DNA from: an uncultured Prevotella sp.
GTDB taxonomy: Bacteria > Bacteroidota > Bacteroidia > Bacteroidales > Bacteroidaceae
NCBI GenBank assembly: GCA_900546575.1
Contig: URDM01000002.1
Coordinates: forward strand, 15,581 to 79,580
Direction of reading: 5' to 3'
DNA length: 64,000 bases
Made by a program: the position numbers and the translations under genes. The notes beneath the pieces are model-generated. The model worked only from the letters and a program-made list of their open reading frames with translations, ran no database searches and was not told the origin of the DNA. Positions 53,970 to 63,799 of this stretch are shown piece after piece (positions within the stretch are counted from its first letter, which is position 1; every line of letters begins with the position of its first letter).

Positions 53970-54938
53970 ATGGCAATAAGTATGGATATCGTATGCTCTA
54001 CCGACAGCTGCTACGTCATGCAGACCGGAATAATGCTAACCTCGCTGTTCGAGAACAACCGCGAGGCAGACATCCGTGTGCATGTGCTGCACAACGGCAT
54101 CGACAGCAACAGCCTCATGCTGATTGAACGCATAGCATACGATTACGGACAGAAGATTACGTTCTATCTTGTTGACGAGAGTCTTTTCTGCGCCTTTCCT
54201 ATAGGCCGTGACGGGCAGAACACTCATGTTGGCACGTCGTATGCCACATACTACCGTCTTTTTCTCAGCGAACTGCTGCCTGACGACATCAGCCGTGTAT
54301 TGTATCTCGACGGCGACATAATCGTCACGGACAGCCTCAACGATTTGTGGACAACAGACATGCACGACAAGGCTATAGCCGCCGTGCCCGACAGCTATAA
54401 CAACAAGATTGAGCATTACAACCGGCTGCATTATCCGCAGCCGTTGGGCTACTTCAACGCCGGAGTGCTGCTCATCAATCTGGATTATTGGCGTGCCAAC
54501 AATGTGGCTGATGCCTTCTGCCAATACGCTTCAGCACGCCCCGACTCTCTGTATTGCCACGACCAGGACATTCTGAACTACGTTTTCCGTGAGTCAAAGA
54601 TTACTCTTCCGTTGAGATACAATATGCTCAACGAGTATTGGTTTGACATACGCCATTCGGTTGTATCTTGGGAGTTTGACAATCAGATGCTTTACGGTCA
54701 GCAGCATCCCGCCATCATACACTACACGGGGCTGCCCAAGCCATGGTTCAGCAACTGCCGTCATCCGATGAAGCGTGAATTTGAACGCTATCGTGCCATG
54801 AGTCCGTGGCGCGACGTAAAGGAAAGGAAATGGGGTGACATCAAACATTTCATAGAGCATATAGCCCAAAAGCTATTGGTGTTGTCGGGAATGCGTAACG
54901 CTGATTTTATAGAGTTCAACAAATATGTGAAATTGTAA
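53970..54938 (+). CDS. glycosyltransferase family 8
   Basis: A 322-residue retaining transferase of the LgtC/galactosyl- or glucosyltransferase type. It begins MAISMDIVCSTDSCYVMQTG, with the metal-binding DGD in VLYLDGDIIV and the YFNAGVLLINLDYW and HYTGLPKPW blocks characteristic of GT8. It probably adds a hexose to a lipopolysaccharide core or capsule. The start is uncertain among ATGs at 53964, 53970 and 53982; I chose 53970. First of a plus-strand GT8-GT2-GT4 set. Confidence 0.9.
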   Translation: MAISMDIVCSTDSCYVMQTGIMLTSLFENNREADIRVHVLHNGIDSNSLMLIERIAYDYGQKITFYLVDESLFCAFPIGRDGQNTHVGTSYATYYRLFLSELLPDDISRVLYLDGDIIVTDSLNDLWTTDMHDKAIAAVPDSYNNKIEHYNRLHYPQPLGYFNAGVLLINLDYWRANNVADAFCQYASARPDSLYCHDQDILNYVFRESKITLPLRYNMLNEYWFDIRHSVVSWEFDNQMLYGQQHPAIIHYTGLPKPWFSNCRHPMKREFERYRAMSPWRDVKERKWGDIKHFIEHIAQKLLVLSGMRNADFIEFNKYVKL

Positions 54939-54947
54939 ATTGACAAC

Positions 54948-56138
54948 ATGAGTATATCATTAAACAAACGAATAGAAATGACGTTGCTAAAGATAGCCAA
55001 ACGTCTACGGCTTGCAGACTTTTTTTATCATATTGAGTCGTCCGTTTGTTCGTTTTACAAATCCCCTGTCAAACAATTGCCCAACGATGTGGCTTCTGCA
55101 TTACAACTTCTCCATTCTTATTCGGCTGACCCAGGCTATTCATGTATCCATAAACATGAGTTTGCAGCTCCCGACTGTGATGTAGAGGTAATCGTTCCAT
55201 GCTATAATGTGGAACGATATGTATGCCAATGTCTCGACTCTATTATTTCACAGCAGACCCACTATAGTTTCTTCATTACTATTGTCAATGACGGCTCTAC
55301 AGATAGCACCCGAAGCCACTTAGCCAAATACGAGCACTTAACAAATGTAAGGGTTATTGATCAGTCCAACACCGGACTCTCCGGAGCACGTAATGCAGGA
55401 ATACGTCAAGCACATGGACGATATCTGCTATTTGTCGACTCTGACGATGTACTTGTGCCGGGTGCTATCGATAGTCTTATGCGTATGGCCGAAAAAACCA
55501 AAGCCGACATTGTTGATGGTGGATTTCGCCGCTTTGCTGACAACGAAGGCGATTTCTCTTCTATACCTGGATTGGCTTATATATATGACATAATACAGCA
55601 TGACAATAATCTGCCACAAAGTGAAGACACACGACAAACCAACGGCTTTATATGTGGCAAACTAATAAGTCGCAATCTATTCAACAATGTCGAATTTCCA
55701 CTTGGTTATTGGTTTGAAGACTCAATATATTGCATGATTATAGAGCCTATGAGCCGTCGTAATGCAAGTGTTGCCACACAAGTATTCCGTTATCGTATGC
55801 GCAGAGGAAGCATCAGTCATATTTTTACCGACAAGCCAAAGGCTATTGACAATCTATATATAACTCTTAGACTGCTATGCGACCGCAAGACATTAGGGAT
55901 AGATTTCGACCAACGGCAATACGACATGATGCTACGCCAAATGTTTATGAATATATGGTGTGTGATGTGGTTGCCTAAAGATGTAGCTTATGCAGTATTT
56001 GTAATACAACGGGAATTAATAAACGAACGACTTAGCAATTGGCATACAGACAATATAAAATTGCAGCACATCGAACGATTTATCCGTCAAAACGATTTTT
56101 ATGGATTAATACGCTGGTGCAAATGGCATGAATGCTAA
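54948..56138 (+). CDS. glycosyltransferase family 2
   Basis: A 396-residue inverting transferase. A ~75-residue N-terminal extension precedes the GT-A domain: VEVIVPCYNVERYV, VNDGSTDST, NTGLSGARNAGI and the DxD-type VDSDDVL. Sugar donor and acceptor are unknown. It starts 9 bp after the GT8 gene, so the two are co-transcribed. More AT-rich than the housekeeping genes upstream. Confidence 0.9.
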   Translation: MSISLNKRIEMTLLKIAKRLRLADFFYHIESSVCSFYKSPVKQLPNDVASALQLLHSYSADPGYSCIHKHEFAAPDCDVEVIVPCYNVERYVCQCLDSIISQQTHYSFFITIVNDGSTDSTRSHLAKYEHLTNVRVIDQSNTGLSGARNAGIRQAHGRYLLFVDSDDVLVPGAIDSLMRMAEKTKADIVDGGFRRFADNEGDFSSIPGLAYIYDIIQHDNNLPQSEDTRQTNGFICGKLISRNLFNNVEFPLGYWFEDSIYCMIIEPMSRRNASVATQVFRYRMRRGSISHIFTDKPKAIDNLYITLRLLCDRKTLGIDFDQRQYDMMLRQMFMNIWCVMWLPKDVAYAVFVIQRELINERLSNWHTDNIKLQHIERFIRQNDFYGLIRWCKWHEC

Positions 56139-56180
56139 AGTGACAGTTTCATTGGTTTTATTTTAAAAGGAATAGGTGAT

Positions 56181-57317
56181 ATGAAGATATTGTTGATAGG
56201 CGAGTGTAGCCATCTGCACAATACGCTAAAACGTGGTCTACAAGAACTTGGGCACGATGTTTCGATAATGTCCGACGGCAATGGTTGGCACAATTCTCCT
56301 CGCGACATTGACTTGCGACGTCCTGAAAGATGGGGCAAACTTGGCGGTTTATGCGTACTGTGGCATTTGCTTATAGCCTTACCTCGTTTATGCGGCAACG
56401 ATATAGTGCAATTGAGTGGCTACACTTTCATTCCATTAAAGGCCAGATGGAATCGTTGGCTGTTCCTATTTCTGCGCCTTGCCAATCGTCGCATAGTAAA
56501 AGGTTGCTTTTCTGATGATCCTCAAATATTCCTAATGCAATCAAGCGGAATACCAACCTATTCTGACACTTATTGGAATGGACAGCAACAGAATGTAGAA
56601 GCCAACCGCCAACGCATTGCCGAGCATATGCGTCCACAATACAAACAATGCTGGCATACCGTTTCGTATGGGGCAGATGCTCTTATAGCATGTCTCTACG
56701 AGTATTATCTATGCTACGACACGAATAAATTCCACGACCATCTGCATTATATTCCACTTCCAATGGAGATTCCTAATACAATAGCAAAAGGAAAGAACAA
56801 CAAGAGTGATGTATATGATAAATCCAACAATACACAACCTATAAAAGTATTAGTAGGCATACAGCCCAAGCGCGACTACCTGAAGGGCGCCATGCGCATA
56901 GCCTCTTTCGTGGAGTCTGTAGCCCGACGCCACCCAGGCAAAATAGAGATTAAGTATGTCGAGGGCGTGCCTTATGATGAATATATGCACATGCTCGACG
57001 AGGCAGACGTGCTTGTCGACCAGCTATACAGCTACACTCCCTCTATGAACTCGCTCGCAGCAATGGCTCGCGGCACAGTTGTCATTGGGGGAGGTGAAGA
57101 CGATTATTACAATTTTATAGGCGAATCCAAAATGCGCCCGATAATAAATGTACGCCCCGACATCAGCGACAGCGAGAACGAAGCAATGATTGAACGTGCA
57201 TTCTTCACAGACGGAGAGCTTCAACAAATGTCGCACCAGAGCATTGAATTCACAAGAAAATACCACGACTACCGCCGTGTGGCAGAGCAGTACGAAAAAC
57301 TATATAGTTCACTTTAG
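56181..57317 (+). CDS. glycosyltransferase, GT4-like (GT-B fold)
   Basis: A 378-residue protein beginning MKILLIGECSHLHNTLKRGL, typical of GT-B enzymes. The C-terminal nucleotide-sugar domain contains DEADVLVDQLYSYTPSMNSL and AMARGTVVIGGGEDDYY, a variant of the usual E(x7)E region. A good AAAGGAATAGG site precedes the ATG. It follows the GT2 gene by 42 bp. Likely a cell-surface polysaccharide or LPS step; substrates unknown. Confidence 0.83.
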   Translation: MKILLIGECSHLHNTLKRGLQELGHDVSIMSDGNGWHNSPRDIDLRRPERWGKLGGLCVLWHLLIALPRLCGNDIVQLSGYTFIPLKARWNRWLFLFLRLANRRIVKGCFSDDPQIFLMQSSGIPTYSDTYWNGQQQNVEANRQRIAEHMRPQYKQCWHTVSYGADALIACLYEYYLCYDTNKFHDHLHYIPLPMEIPNTIAKGKNNKSDVYDKSNNTQPIKVLVGIQPKRDYLKGAMRIASFVESVARRHPGKIEIKYVEGVPYDEYMHMLDEADVLVDQLYSYTPSMNSLAAMARGTVVIGGGEDDYYNFIGESKMRPIINVRPDISDSENEAMIERAFFTDGELQQMSHQSIEFTRKYHDYRRVAEQYEKLYSSL

Positions 57318-57332
57318 CCAAAGTAATTCATA

Positions 57333-58097
57333 TTATTTGGCAAAGTAGTTCTTAAGCACCTTGATTGGACTTTGGTTCTTAAGCCTAAGCGAATTGTATA
57401 TTGTGCGTTTCATTCTACTATACCACGGAAGCCATGTTCCTGCAAAATGGTGTATAGAATATGTGTCGTCTGTGACGCATGTCGTAGCGTCATCATACGA
57501 ACGCGGACTGAAGAAGTTGTCTGTAAGTATTGGTAAGACATAACTGTCGTTACGCTCAGCGTACTGTCTTTCTGTATTCTTAGCATCGGCTATCGAACTG
57601 CAATCAACCAATTTATAGCCTTTATGTCGTAATATGTCCTCTACAATATTGGGCAATGGCTTTACCGAGCAAGTCCCATCGGGAAGTATAAATTCACGAT
57701 TCTGATAATAGTCAAGACACTCCTTTACCCACTTGCTTCCTTTCTCAGCCCCAAATGTAGCCACTTCCAGTCCGTCGCACCCCTTCTGCCAACACAGCAT
57801 TGTTTTGAGACCGAGCAAAGAATCAAACGGACGCAAGACCTCAACATCCATATCAAGATAAATGCCACCATAATTATACAGGGCATAAAGACGTATGTAA
57901 TCAGCAGCAAATGCATACTTACGGCTGTCGAACGCCTGCGAAACCCATACCGAACGGTCCTTGGCAAAACGGTCAAAGTTCCACAGCATAAACTCGTAAT
58001 CAGGAAGTTGTTTCTTCCATGAGTCCATACACTTCTTTAGTTTGGCAGGTATGGGGTCATTGCTCAGCCAGCAATAATGTATTATCTTAGGTATCAT
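57333..58097 (-). CDS. glycosyltransferase family 32 (OCH1-like)
   Basis: A 254-residue protein starting MIPKIIHYCWLSNDPIP, with YAFAADYIRLYALYNYGGIYLD and the DxD motif DMDVEVL, and a late HHFAGTW block. All are typical of GT32 capsule or LPS transferases. It is opposed to the GT4 gene (convergent, 15 bp apart) and divergent from the next GT2 gene, so its expression is separate. Confidence 0.92.
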   Translation of the reverse strand: MIPKIIHYCWLSNDPIPAKLKKCMDSWKKQLPDYEFMLWNFDRFAKDRSVWVSQAFDSRKYAFAADYIRLYALYNYGGIYLDMDVEVLRPFDSLLGLKTMLCWQKGCDGLEVATFGAEKGSKWVKECLDYYQNREFILPDGTCSVKPLPNIVEDILRHKGYKLVDCSSIADAKNTERQYAERNDSYVLPILTDNFFSPRSYDDATTCVTDDTYSIHHFAGTWLPWYSRMKRTIYNSLRLKNQSPIKVLKNYFAK

Positions 58098-58111
58098 ATA
58101 ATTATTTTCTT

Positions 58112-58119
58112 TACATTTG
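58112..58119 (+). promoter_or_regulatory. predicted -7 element for the second GT2 gene
   Basis: TACATTTG, 50 bp before the chosen ATG at 58170; it supports that start over the ATG at 58077, which lies upstream of it and overlaps the divergent GT32 gene. Confidence 0.45.
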
Positions 58120-58169
58120 CAATATATCTTTCATTTATGGCGTTATTTAATATATGTACAACCAATAAA

Positions 58170-59075
58170 ATGAAGATGATAGACAAGCTAACAATTCTTA
58201 TCCCGGTATACAACGACAATGCTTCATCACTGGTGCAAGCACTTGTCGCAGAAGCCCGGAATGTCAAAGGTCTTGATTATGAAATCATTGTCTTTGACGA
58301 TGGTAGCACCGATGCTCGTTGCATTGATGCCAATCATAGGCTTGCCTTACTGCCTGGTTGTAATTATGTTTCAGCTCCGCATCACCATTGCCGTGCATCC
58401 ATGCGCAATGCAATGCTACGTCAGGGCAGATACGAGTGGTGTCTTATGATTGACGCTCGATTGCGCCCTGCCAACTCTGATTTCATCAGTCGGTATGTCC
58501 ATGCTGGTGCAGATGGCTGCGGTGCGGTATGCGGTGGCGTTGTAGTGGATGGTGGCAAAAACGCCAAGAAACTTTACCGTGAAAACCTGCGTTTTCGTTA
58601 TGAGAAACACGCAGAAAGCCTTCACTCTGTAGCAATTCGCCAACAGCACCCCTATCAGTCGTTCCGCACAACTAATATCCTGCTCCGTCGCTCCGTATTG
58701 CAGCACACGCCTTACGACGAACGCATCATCGGCTATGGCTATGAAGACGTTATGCTCGGCAGAGACCTTGAGCACGCCGGCATCAAAGTATTGCACATTG
58801 ACAATCCAGTAGCCTATACATCGTTTGAAGACAATGACCGCTATTTGGCAAAACTTGACGAGGCATTGCACACACTTCATTGCCTTAACAGTGAATTATA
58901 CGGCTATTCGCCTCTACTCAGAACGACAGAAAGCCTCAAGAGGCTACATCTGCTTAGTCTGGTCAAATGGTTTCATCTTATTTTCGGGAAATTTGAACAT
59001 CGAATCCTAACCGGACGGCATCCCAAATTGTTTCTACTCCAACTATATAAGTTAGGAGCATACGCTACATTATAA
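58170..59075 (+). CDS. glycosyltransferase family 2
   Basis: A 301-residue GT-A transferase: MKMIDKLTILIPVYND, IIVFDDGSTD, RNAMLRQGRYEWCLMIDARL (in place of DxD), and a YGYEDVMLGRDL block near the C-terminus. I set the start at 58170; a longer frame from 58077 adds 31 hydrophobic residues and overlaps the divergent gene. Substrates unknown; part of the surface-glycan cluster. Confidence 0.87.
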   Translation: MKMIDKLTILIPVYNDNASSLVQALVAEARNVKGLDYEIIVFDDGSTDARCIDANHRLALLPGCNYVSAPHHHCRASMRNAMLRQGRYEWCLMIDARLRPANSDFISRYVHAGADGCGAVCGGVVVDGGKNAKKLYRENLRFRYEKHAESLHSVAIRQQHPYQSFRTTNILLRRSVLQHTPYDERIIGYGYEDVMLGRDLEHAGIKVLHIDNPVAYTSFEDNDRYLAKLDEALHTLHCLNSELYGYSPLLRTTESLKRLHLLSLVKWFHLIFGKFEHRILTGRHPKLFLLQLYKLGAYATL

Positions 59076-59144
59076 ACAATAATCATGATTTTAACGTAGC
59101 AGAATTGCATCTGTCAGCACACGATTATCATCGGTTCACAACAA

Positions 59145-61223
59145 TCAGTTCACAACAGCAATTCTACAAACAACACCTTTATCGCCAGTTTCAGTAGCTG
59201 CTTGAACCATATATACTCCACTTGCCACACGCTTCCCCTTAAGGTCGCGAACATCCCATTGGTACGAACCGCCAGTGCTTCGTCCCTGATTTACAAGTGC
59301 ACCATTGCTTGTCACAATCTTCACATCGGCATTGAAACTCAATCCTACAATGGTGATTTTGCCCGTATATTCAGGTGTCACGGGATTTGGGTAGGCATAT
59401 ACATTGTCCTTTGTCATTTCCTCAGATGGCTGTGTTGCGTCACTCGCATACGAGCACAATCCTCTTTCGGTAGCAAAATATACAATGTTTGAGTTATTGT
59501 CAATACATATATCATATACAGTATTCGACGGCAACGGTGAATTTTCAGTAGTGAAATGCTGCAACAACGTGTTGCAATCACTACTTATCAAGAACACGCC
59601 ATTTTCAGTTCCCATCCATTTACGGTTTGCCCCATCCACAGCGATACATCTCGTTTTGACGTCAGAAAGTAGATAGTCGGCAAGGTTTGTACCATCATTG
59701 CGTGGCACCTTATGCTGAATGAACGCATCATTTCCGGCAATGGCATCGGCAGAAGATATATAGAAAGGTCCATTTGATGATGCTATCCATACATTACCAT
59801 CCAAATCCTCAGCCAGAGCATACACCATAACTGGAGTAATGACAGTTCCGTCTTCATTCGTAAAGTTGGGACCATGACCTACAAGCTTGTCATTGACAAA
59901 ATCATAAGCATACAAGCGGTTTTCCATATAATAATTATTGGCAAACCACATAATGTTTTTATTGTAGCGGCTCTGCAGCAAACTCACAAGATTGTATTTT
60001 GCAGGAGTGCTCATTTCCGGATGTGGATAATTCACCCAATTACCACTCCCATGTTCTATCTTCCATATCGGATTGTCTACCATACTGTTCAAAACCCATA
60101 AATCACCATTGTCGGTGTATTTCAGGGTTGAAACTATAGTATAGTTATCCGAATTCACTCCTGATTCCAATACACTGTTCTGACGTCCGTAATGCTTTAT
60201 GAATTTACCATCCTGGAATTCGTATACACCACCTTTAGCTCCCACCATCACATGTCCTTCCTTCTTCGGATCGAAGTCCATACAAAGCAAATCGATGTAG
60301 TCATGACCTATCATTTGAGATGTGGGCTGCTCAAACTCGCTCCAATTCTGACCATTCCATACATGAACTTCACCCGGATAGCCTGCATTGTTCTCTTGTG
60401 CCCAGAATCCCGCAACACTATACAGCTTTCCCCCATGCATATACAGACGGTAGAAATGGTTGGAGGCGGGACCTTCGGGCAGCACTCCCTCGGTCTTGTA
60501 TGTGCGTGTGCCGTCTGTGGAGAGGGTGTAGCAAGCCAATAGTCCGGCATCGTTGCGTGTCCACCAGAGTCCGGTGGAGGCATCGCGCACGTTAAGACGG
60601 TCATCTGTGAGGGCTGTATATCCGCCCACACGCTGCCATCGGTTCTTGTCGAGGAGGTTGTCGGTGAGCAGTCCGCGCCACGTTCCTTGCGCCTTGGACA
60701 CTGCATACAGATAGCCGTCCTTGACGTACGAGTGGTCAACGGCGAAGCCCAACTGGTATGTATCGGCAATTACGCCCTTCTTGGCGTCGAGCTTCATCAC
60801 CCCCACCCCAATCGACATGTAGGCAAACTGACGGTCGATATAGATATGGCTGACGGTTTTGTCACTCACGGTTTCGGACAGATAGAGTCCGGGCACGTTG
60901 GTTATGTCGCCCGATGCAGACACAAGGTCGATGTTGCCGTCGCCGTATGCCACCACAAGGCGCTTTGCCTGCTGCGACCATGCTATATGGCTTATGTCAA
61001 TTCCGGCAAGTCCGGTGGTCTTGTTGAATACGGTAGTCTCGGCAGTTGTGTTGTTGTAAGCGAACAGACTGCCCGAAGCGAGTGCGAAGCACACATCGCC
61101 AGCAGGCGAAATCTCTGTCAGATTGGCGTAGCTGGGATACACCTGCCATGTACCTACAGCCAAGCCGAAGGCATGAAACACGGTAGATATATATATTAAT
61201 AATGTAAATAAGATTTTGCGCAT
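59145..61223 (-). CDS. porZ: PorZ-like beta-propeller protein of the type IX secretion system
   Basis: A 692-residue exported protein. After a signal peptide (MRKILFTLLIYISTVFHAFG) come two WD/ligand-binding type beta-propellers with repeated DLWVLNS, GNVWIAS and NRKWMGTENGVFLIS motifs. The C-terminal ~90-residue immunoglobulin-like domain (NVYAYPNPVTPEYTGKITI, DLKGKRVASGVYMV) resembles a T9SS sorting domain. PorZ is a surface subunit of the attachment complex that presents anionic LPS to the sortase PorU. The identification rests on architecture; another two-propeller protein with a sorting tail is the alternative. Confidence 0.75.
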   Translation of the reverse strand: MRKILFTLLIYISTVFHAFGLAVGTWQVYPSYANLTEISPAGDVCFALASGSLFAYNNTTAETTVFNKTTGLAGIDISHIAWSQQAKRLVVAYGDGNIDLVSASGDITNVPGLYLSETVSDKTVSHIYIDRQFAYMSIGVGVMKLDAKKGVIADTYQLGFAVDHSYVKDGYLYAVSKAQGTWRGLLTDNLLDKNRWQRVGGYTALTDDRLNVRDASTGLWWTRNDAGLLACYTLSTDGTRTYKTEGVLPEGPASNHFYRLYMHGGKLYSVAGFWAQENNAGYPGEVHVWNGQNWSEFEQPTSQMIGHDYIDLLCMDFDPKKEGHVMVGAKGGVYEFQDGKFIKHYGRQNSVLESGVNSDNYTIVSTLKYTDNGDLWVLNSMVDNPIWKIEHGSGNWVNYPHPEMSTPAKYNLVSLLQSRYNKNIMWFANNYYMENRLYAYDFVNDKLVGHGPNFTNEDGTVITPVMVYALAEDLDGNVWIASSNGPFYISSADAIAGNDAFIQHKVPRNDGTNLADYLLSDVKTRCIAVDGANRKWMGTENGVFLISSDCNTLLQHFTTENSPLPSNTVYDICIDNNSNIVYFATERGLCSYASDATQPSEEMTKDNVYAYPNPVTPEYTGKITIVGLSFNADVKIVTSNGALVNQGRSTGGSYQWDVRDLKGKRVASGVYMVQAATETGDKGVVCRIAVVN

Positions 61224-61316
61224 TGTCGGTTGTTTTATATATACTATTAACTCTTAAAAGGCTTATTTATTGCCTAAAAGGACCACCTTTGTATTTATTG
61301 TATCGCAAAAAATGAC

Positions 61317-61324
61317 TAACTTTG
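61317..61324 (+). promoter_or_regulatory. predicted -7 element for the GH92 gene
   Basis: TAACTTTG, 38 bp before the ATG; TTTG at 61288-61291 is 25 bp away, wider than the usual spacing. Confidence 0.45.
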
Positions 61325-61362
61325 CATCATAAATGACTAAAACAAACAATAAATAAACCATA

Positions 61363-63645
61363 ATGAACAAGAAACATCTATTTTCTATGCTTATTGCGCT
61401 GGCGTTGTGTGTCACCGCAATGGGCCGCCATTACGAGCCGGTTGACTATGTGAGCACGCTTGTCGGAACACAGTCGTCGTATGCTATTTCTACAGGCAAC
61501 ACCTATCCTGCCGTTTGTATGCCATGGGGTATGAACTTCTGGACTCCGCAGACGGGAAAGATGGGCGACGGATGGACCTACACCTATACTGCCGACAAGT
61601 TGCGCGGATTCAAGCAGACTCATCAGCCCAGTCCATGGATCAACGACTACGGACAGTTCACTATCATGCCCGAGACGGGCGAAGCCCCAATATTCGACGA
61701 GGAGAAGCGTGCTTCGTGGTTCTCGCACAAGGCCGAGGTGGCTACACCTTATTATTATCGTGCCTATCTTGCCGACTACGATGTGGTAACCGAGCTTGCT
61801 CCAACCGAGCGCGCTGCCATCATGCGCATCACCTTCCCCGAGAACAAGAGCTACGTTGTAGTTGACGCTTTCGACAAGGGTTCGTATGTCAAGATAATGC
61901 CGAAGGAGCGTATGATTGTGGGATATACTACAAAGAATTCGGGTGGCGTACCGCATAACTTCAAGAACTATTTTGTGATGAAGTTTGACAAGGACTTCAC
62001 CTACACCGCCGCCGTTGCCGACGGACATATCAATACGGCTGACGTTAAGGCAGAATGCAACCATGCCGGCGGCATCGTGGGCTTCAAGACCAGCCGTGGC
62101 GAGCAGGTGAACGTGCGCATTGCGTCGTCGTTCATCTCTGAGGAGCAGGCTCTTGAGAACCTGAAGGAGCTTGGCTCTGACTCGTTCGACGAAGTCAAGG
62201 CACGCGGACGCAATACATGGAACGACGTATTGGGTCGTATCGAGGTGAAATCAGACGACATCGACCATCTGCGCACGTTCTATTCGTGCCTGTATCGTTC
62301 GGTACTGTTCCCACGCTCGTTCTACGAGAAGAACGCCAAGGGCGAAATCGTACACTACAGTCCGTACAACGGCGAGGTATTGCCGGGATATATGTTCACC
62401 GATACTGGTTTCTGGGACACCTTCCGCTGCCTCTTCCCTCTGCTCAACGTGATGTATCCGTCGATGAACGAGAAGATGCAGGCAGGACTGGTCAATGCAT
62501 ATAAGGAGAGTGGATTCCTGCCTGAATGGGCTTCGCCGGGTCATCGTGGCTGCATGGTTGGCAACAACTCGGCTTCCATAGTGGCTGATGCCTATCTGTG
62601 CGGACTCAAGAACTACGATGCCGAGACTCTGTGGCAGGCTGTAGTACATGGTGCCAGTGCCGTACATCCTACTGTTAGCTCTACCGGCCGACTTGGTTAT
62701 GAGTATTACAACAAGCTGGGTTATGTGCCTTACGACGTGAAGATAAACGAGAACGTGGCACGTACGCTTGAATATGCTTACGACGACTGGTGCATATACG
62801 AGTTCGGCAAGGCGATGGGGAAGTCAAAGAAGGAGCTGGAACCGTTCCGCAAGCGTGCCTTCAACTATCGCAACGTGTTCGACAGCGAGACCAAACTGAT
62901 GCGCGGCAGACTGAAGAACGGCAAGTTCCAGAGTCCTTTCTCGCCGCTTAAGTGGGGCGACGCCTTCACAGAAGGCAACGCTTGGCACTATACATGGTCG
63001 GTATTCCACGACCCCGCGGGCCTCATCCAACTGATGGGTGGCAAGCAGACATTCAACAACATGCTAGATTCGGTGTTCAATGTTCCGCCACTCTTCGACG
63101 ACTCTTACTACGGCAGCGTTATCCACGAGATACGCGAGATGCAGATTATGAACATGGGCAACTACGCCCACGGCAACCAGCCCGTCCAGCACATGATTTA
63201 TCTGTATGGCTATTCGGGCGAGCCGTGGAAGACGCAGTACTGGATTCGCCAGACCATGCAGCGCATGTACAACGCCAATCCCGACGGCTATTGCGGCGAT
63301 GAGGACAACGGTCAGACTTCGGCATGGTACGTCTTCTCGGCTATGGGATTCTATCCCGTATGTCCCGGAGCTGGCGAATATGTGCTCGGAGCACCTTATT
63401 TCGACGAGATGACGCTGCATCTGGAGAACGGTCGCAACGTAAGCATCAAGGCTAACGACAACACCGACGACAACTGCTACGTCAATTCGCTCACGCTCAA
63501 CGGCAAGCCATACTCAAAGAACTACATCAAGCGCTCCGACCTTATGCAGGGTGCGCAGTTCGTCTACAACATGTCGGCGAAGCCAAACTATAGTCGCGGC
63601 ACTACCGAGAGCGACGCTCCGTACTCGTTCTCAAAGACCAAGTAA
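61363..63645 (+). CDS. glycoside hydrolase family 92 (alpha-mannosidase)
   Basis: A 760-residue exported exo-alpha-mannosidase, calcium dependent, probably acting on alpha-1,2-linked mannose of glycoproteins. Signal peptide MNKKHLFSMLIALALCVTAMG; N-terminal beta-sandwich (VSTLVGTQSSYAISTGNTYP, GFKQTHQPSPWINDYG); catalytic (alpha/alpha)6 domain with GFWDTFRCLFPL, GNQPVQHMIYLY and the metal/base region GYCGDEDNGQTSAWYVFSAM. Full length for the family. It stands alone, not next to a SusCD pair. Confidence 0.95.
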   Translation: MNKKHLFSMLIALALCVTAMGRHYEPVDYVSTLVGTQSSYAISTGNTYPAVCMPWGMNFWTPQTGKMGDGWTYTYTADKLRGFKQTHQPSPWINDYGQFTIMPETGEAPIFDEEKRASWFSHKAEVATPYYYRAYLADYDVVTELAPTERAAIMRITFPENKSYVVVDAFDKGSYVKIMPKERMIVGYTTKNSGGVPHNFKNYFVMKFDKDFTYTAAVADGHINTADVKAECNHAGGIVGFKTSRGEQVNVRIASSFISEEQALENLKELGSDSFDEVKARGRNTWNDVLGRIEVKSDDIDHLRTFYSCLYRSVLFPRSFYEKNAKGEIVHYSPYNGEVLPGYMFTDTGFWDTFRCLFPLLNVMYPSMNEKMQAGLVNAYKESGFLPEWASPGHRGCMVGNNSASIVADAYLCGLKNYDAETLWQAVVHGASAVHPTVSSTGRLGYEYYNKLGYVPYDVKINENVARTLEYAYDDWCIYEFGKAMGKSKKELEPFRKRAFNYRNVFDSETKLMRGRLKNGKFQSPFSPLKWGDAFTEGNAWHYTWSVFHDPAGLIQLMGGKQTFNNMLDSVFNVPPLFDDSYYGSVIHEIREMQIMNMGNYAHGNQPVQHMIYLYGYSGEPWKTQYWIRQTMQRMYNANPDGYCGDEDNGQTSAWYVFSAMGFYPVCPGAGEYVLGAPYFDEMTLHLENGRNVSIKANDNTDDNCYVNSLTLNGKPYSKNYIKRSDLMQGAQFVYNMSAKPNYSRGTTESDAPYSFSKTK

Positions 63646-63691
63646 ATGCCAAAATCTGAATGTTGAGCCCCCGACATTCAACCCTCATAAT

Positions 63692-63798
63692 CCAAAAGGA
63701 GTCCTTTTGCATTCCAAATGTAGCCCTTTTGCTATTCAAAAGGAGTCCTTTTGCACTCCAAATGTAGTCCTTTTGAAGAGCAAAAGGACTACATTTTT
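63692..63798. repeat. 22-bp tandem repeat array, locus 3
   Basis: TCCTTTTG (or CCCTTTTG) starts at exactly 63702, 63724, 63746 and 63768, again a 22-bp period, followed by a reverse-oriented AAAAGGACTACATTT unit. Units alternate palindromic and ACATTTG-type cores. The array lies after GH92 and is directly adjoined by the insertion sequence. Confidence 0.95.
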
Positions 63799-63799
63799 T

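Noticed and set aside
58077..58169. Hydrophobic N-terminal extension of the second GT2 protein
   Set aside because: It would overlap the start of the divergent GT32 gene and precede the likely promoter box; the family starts at KLTILIPVYND.
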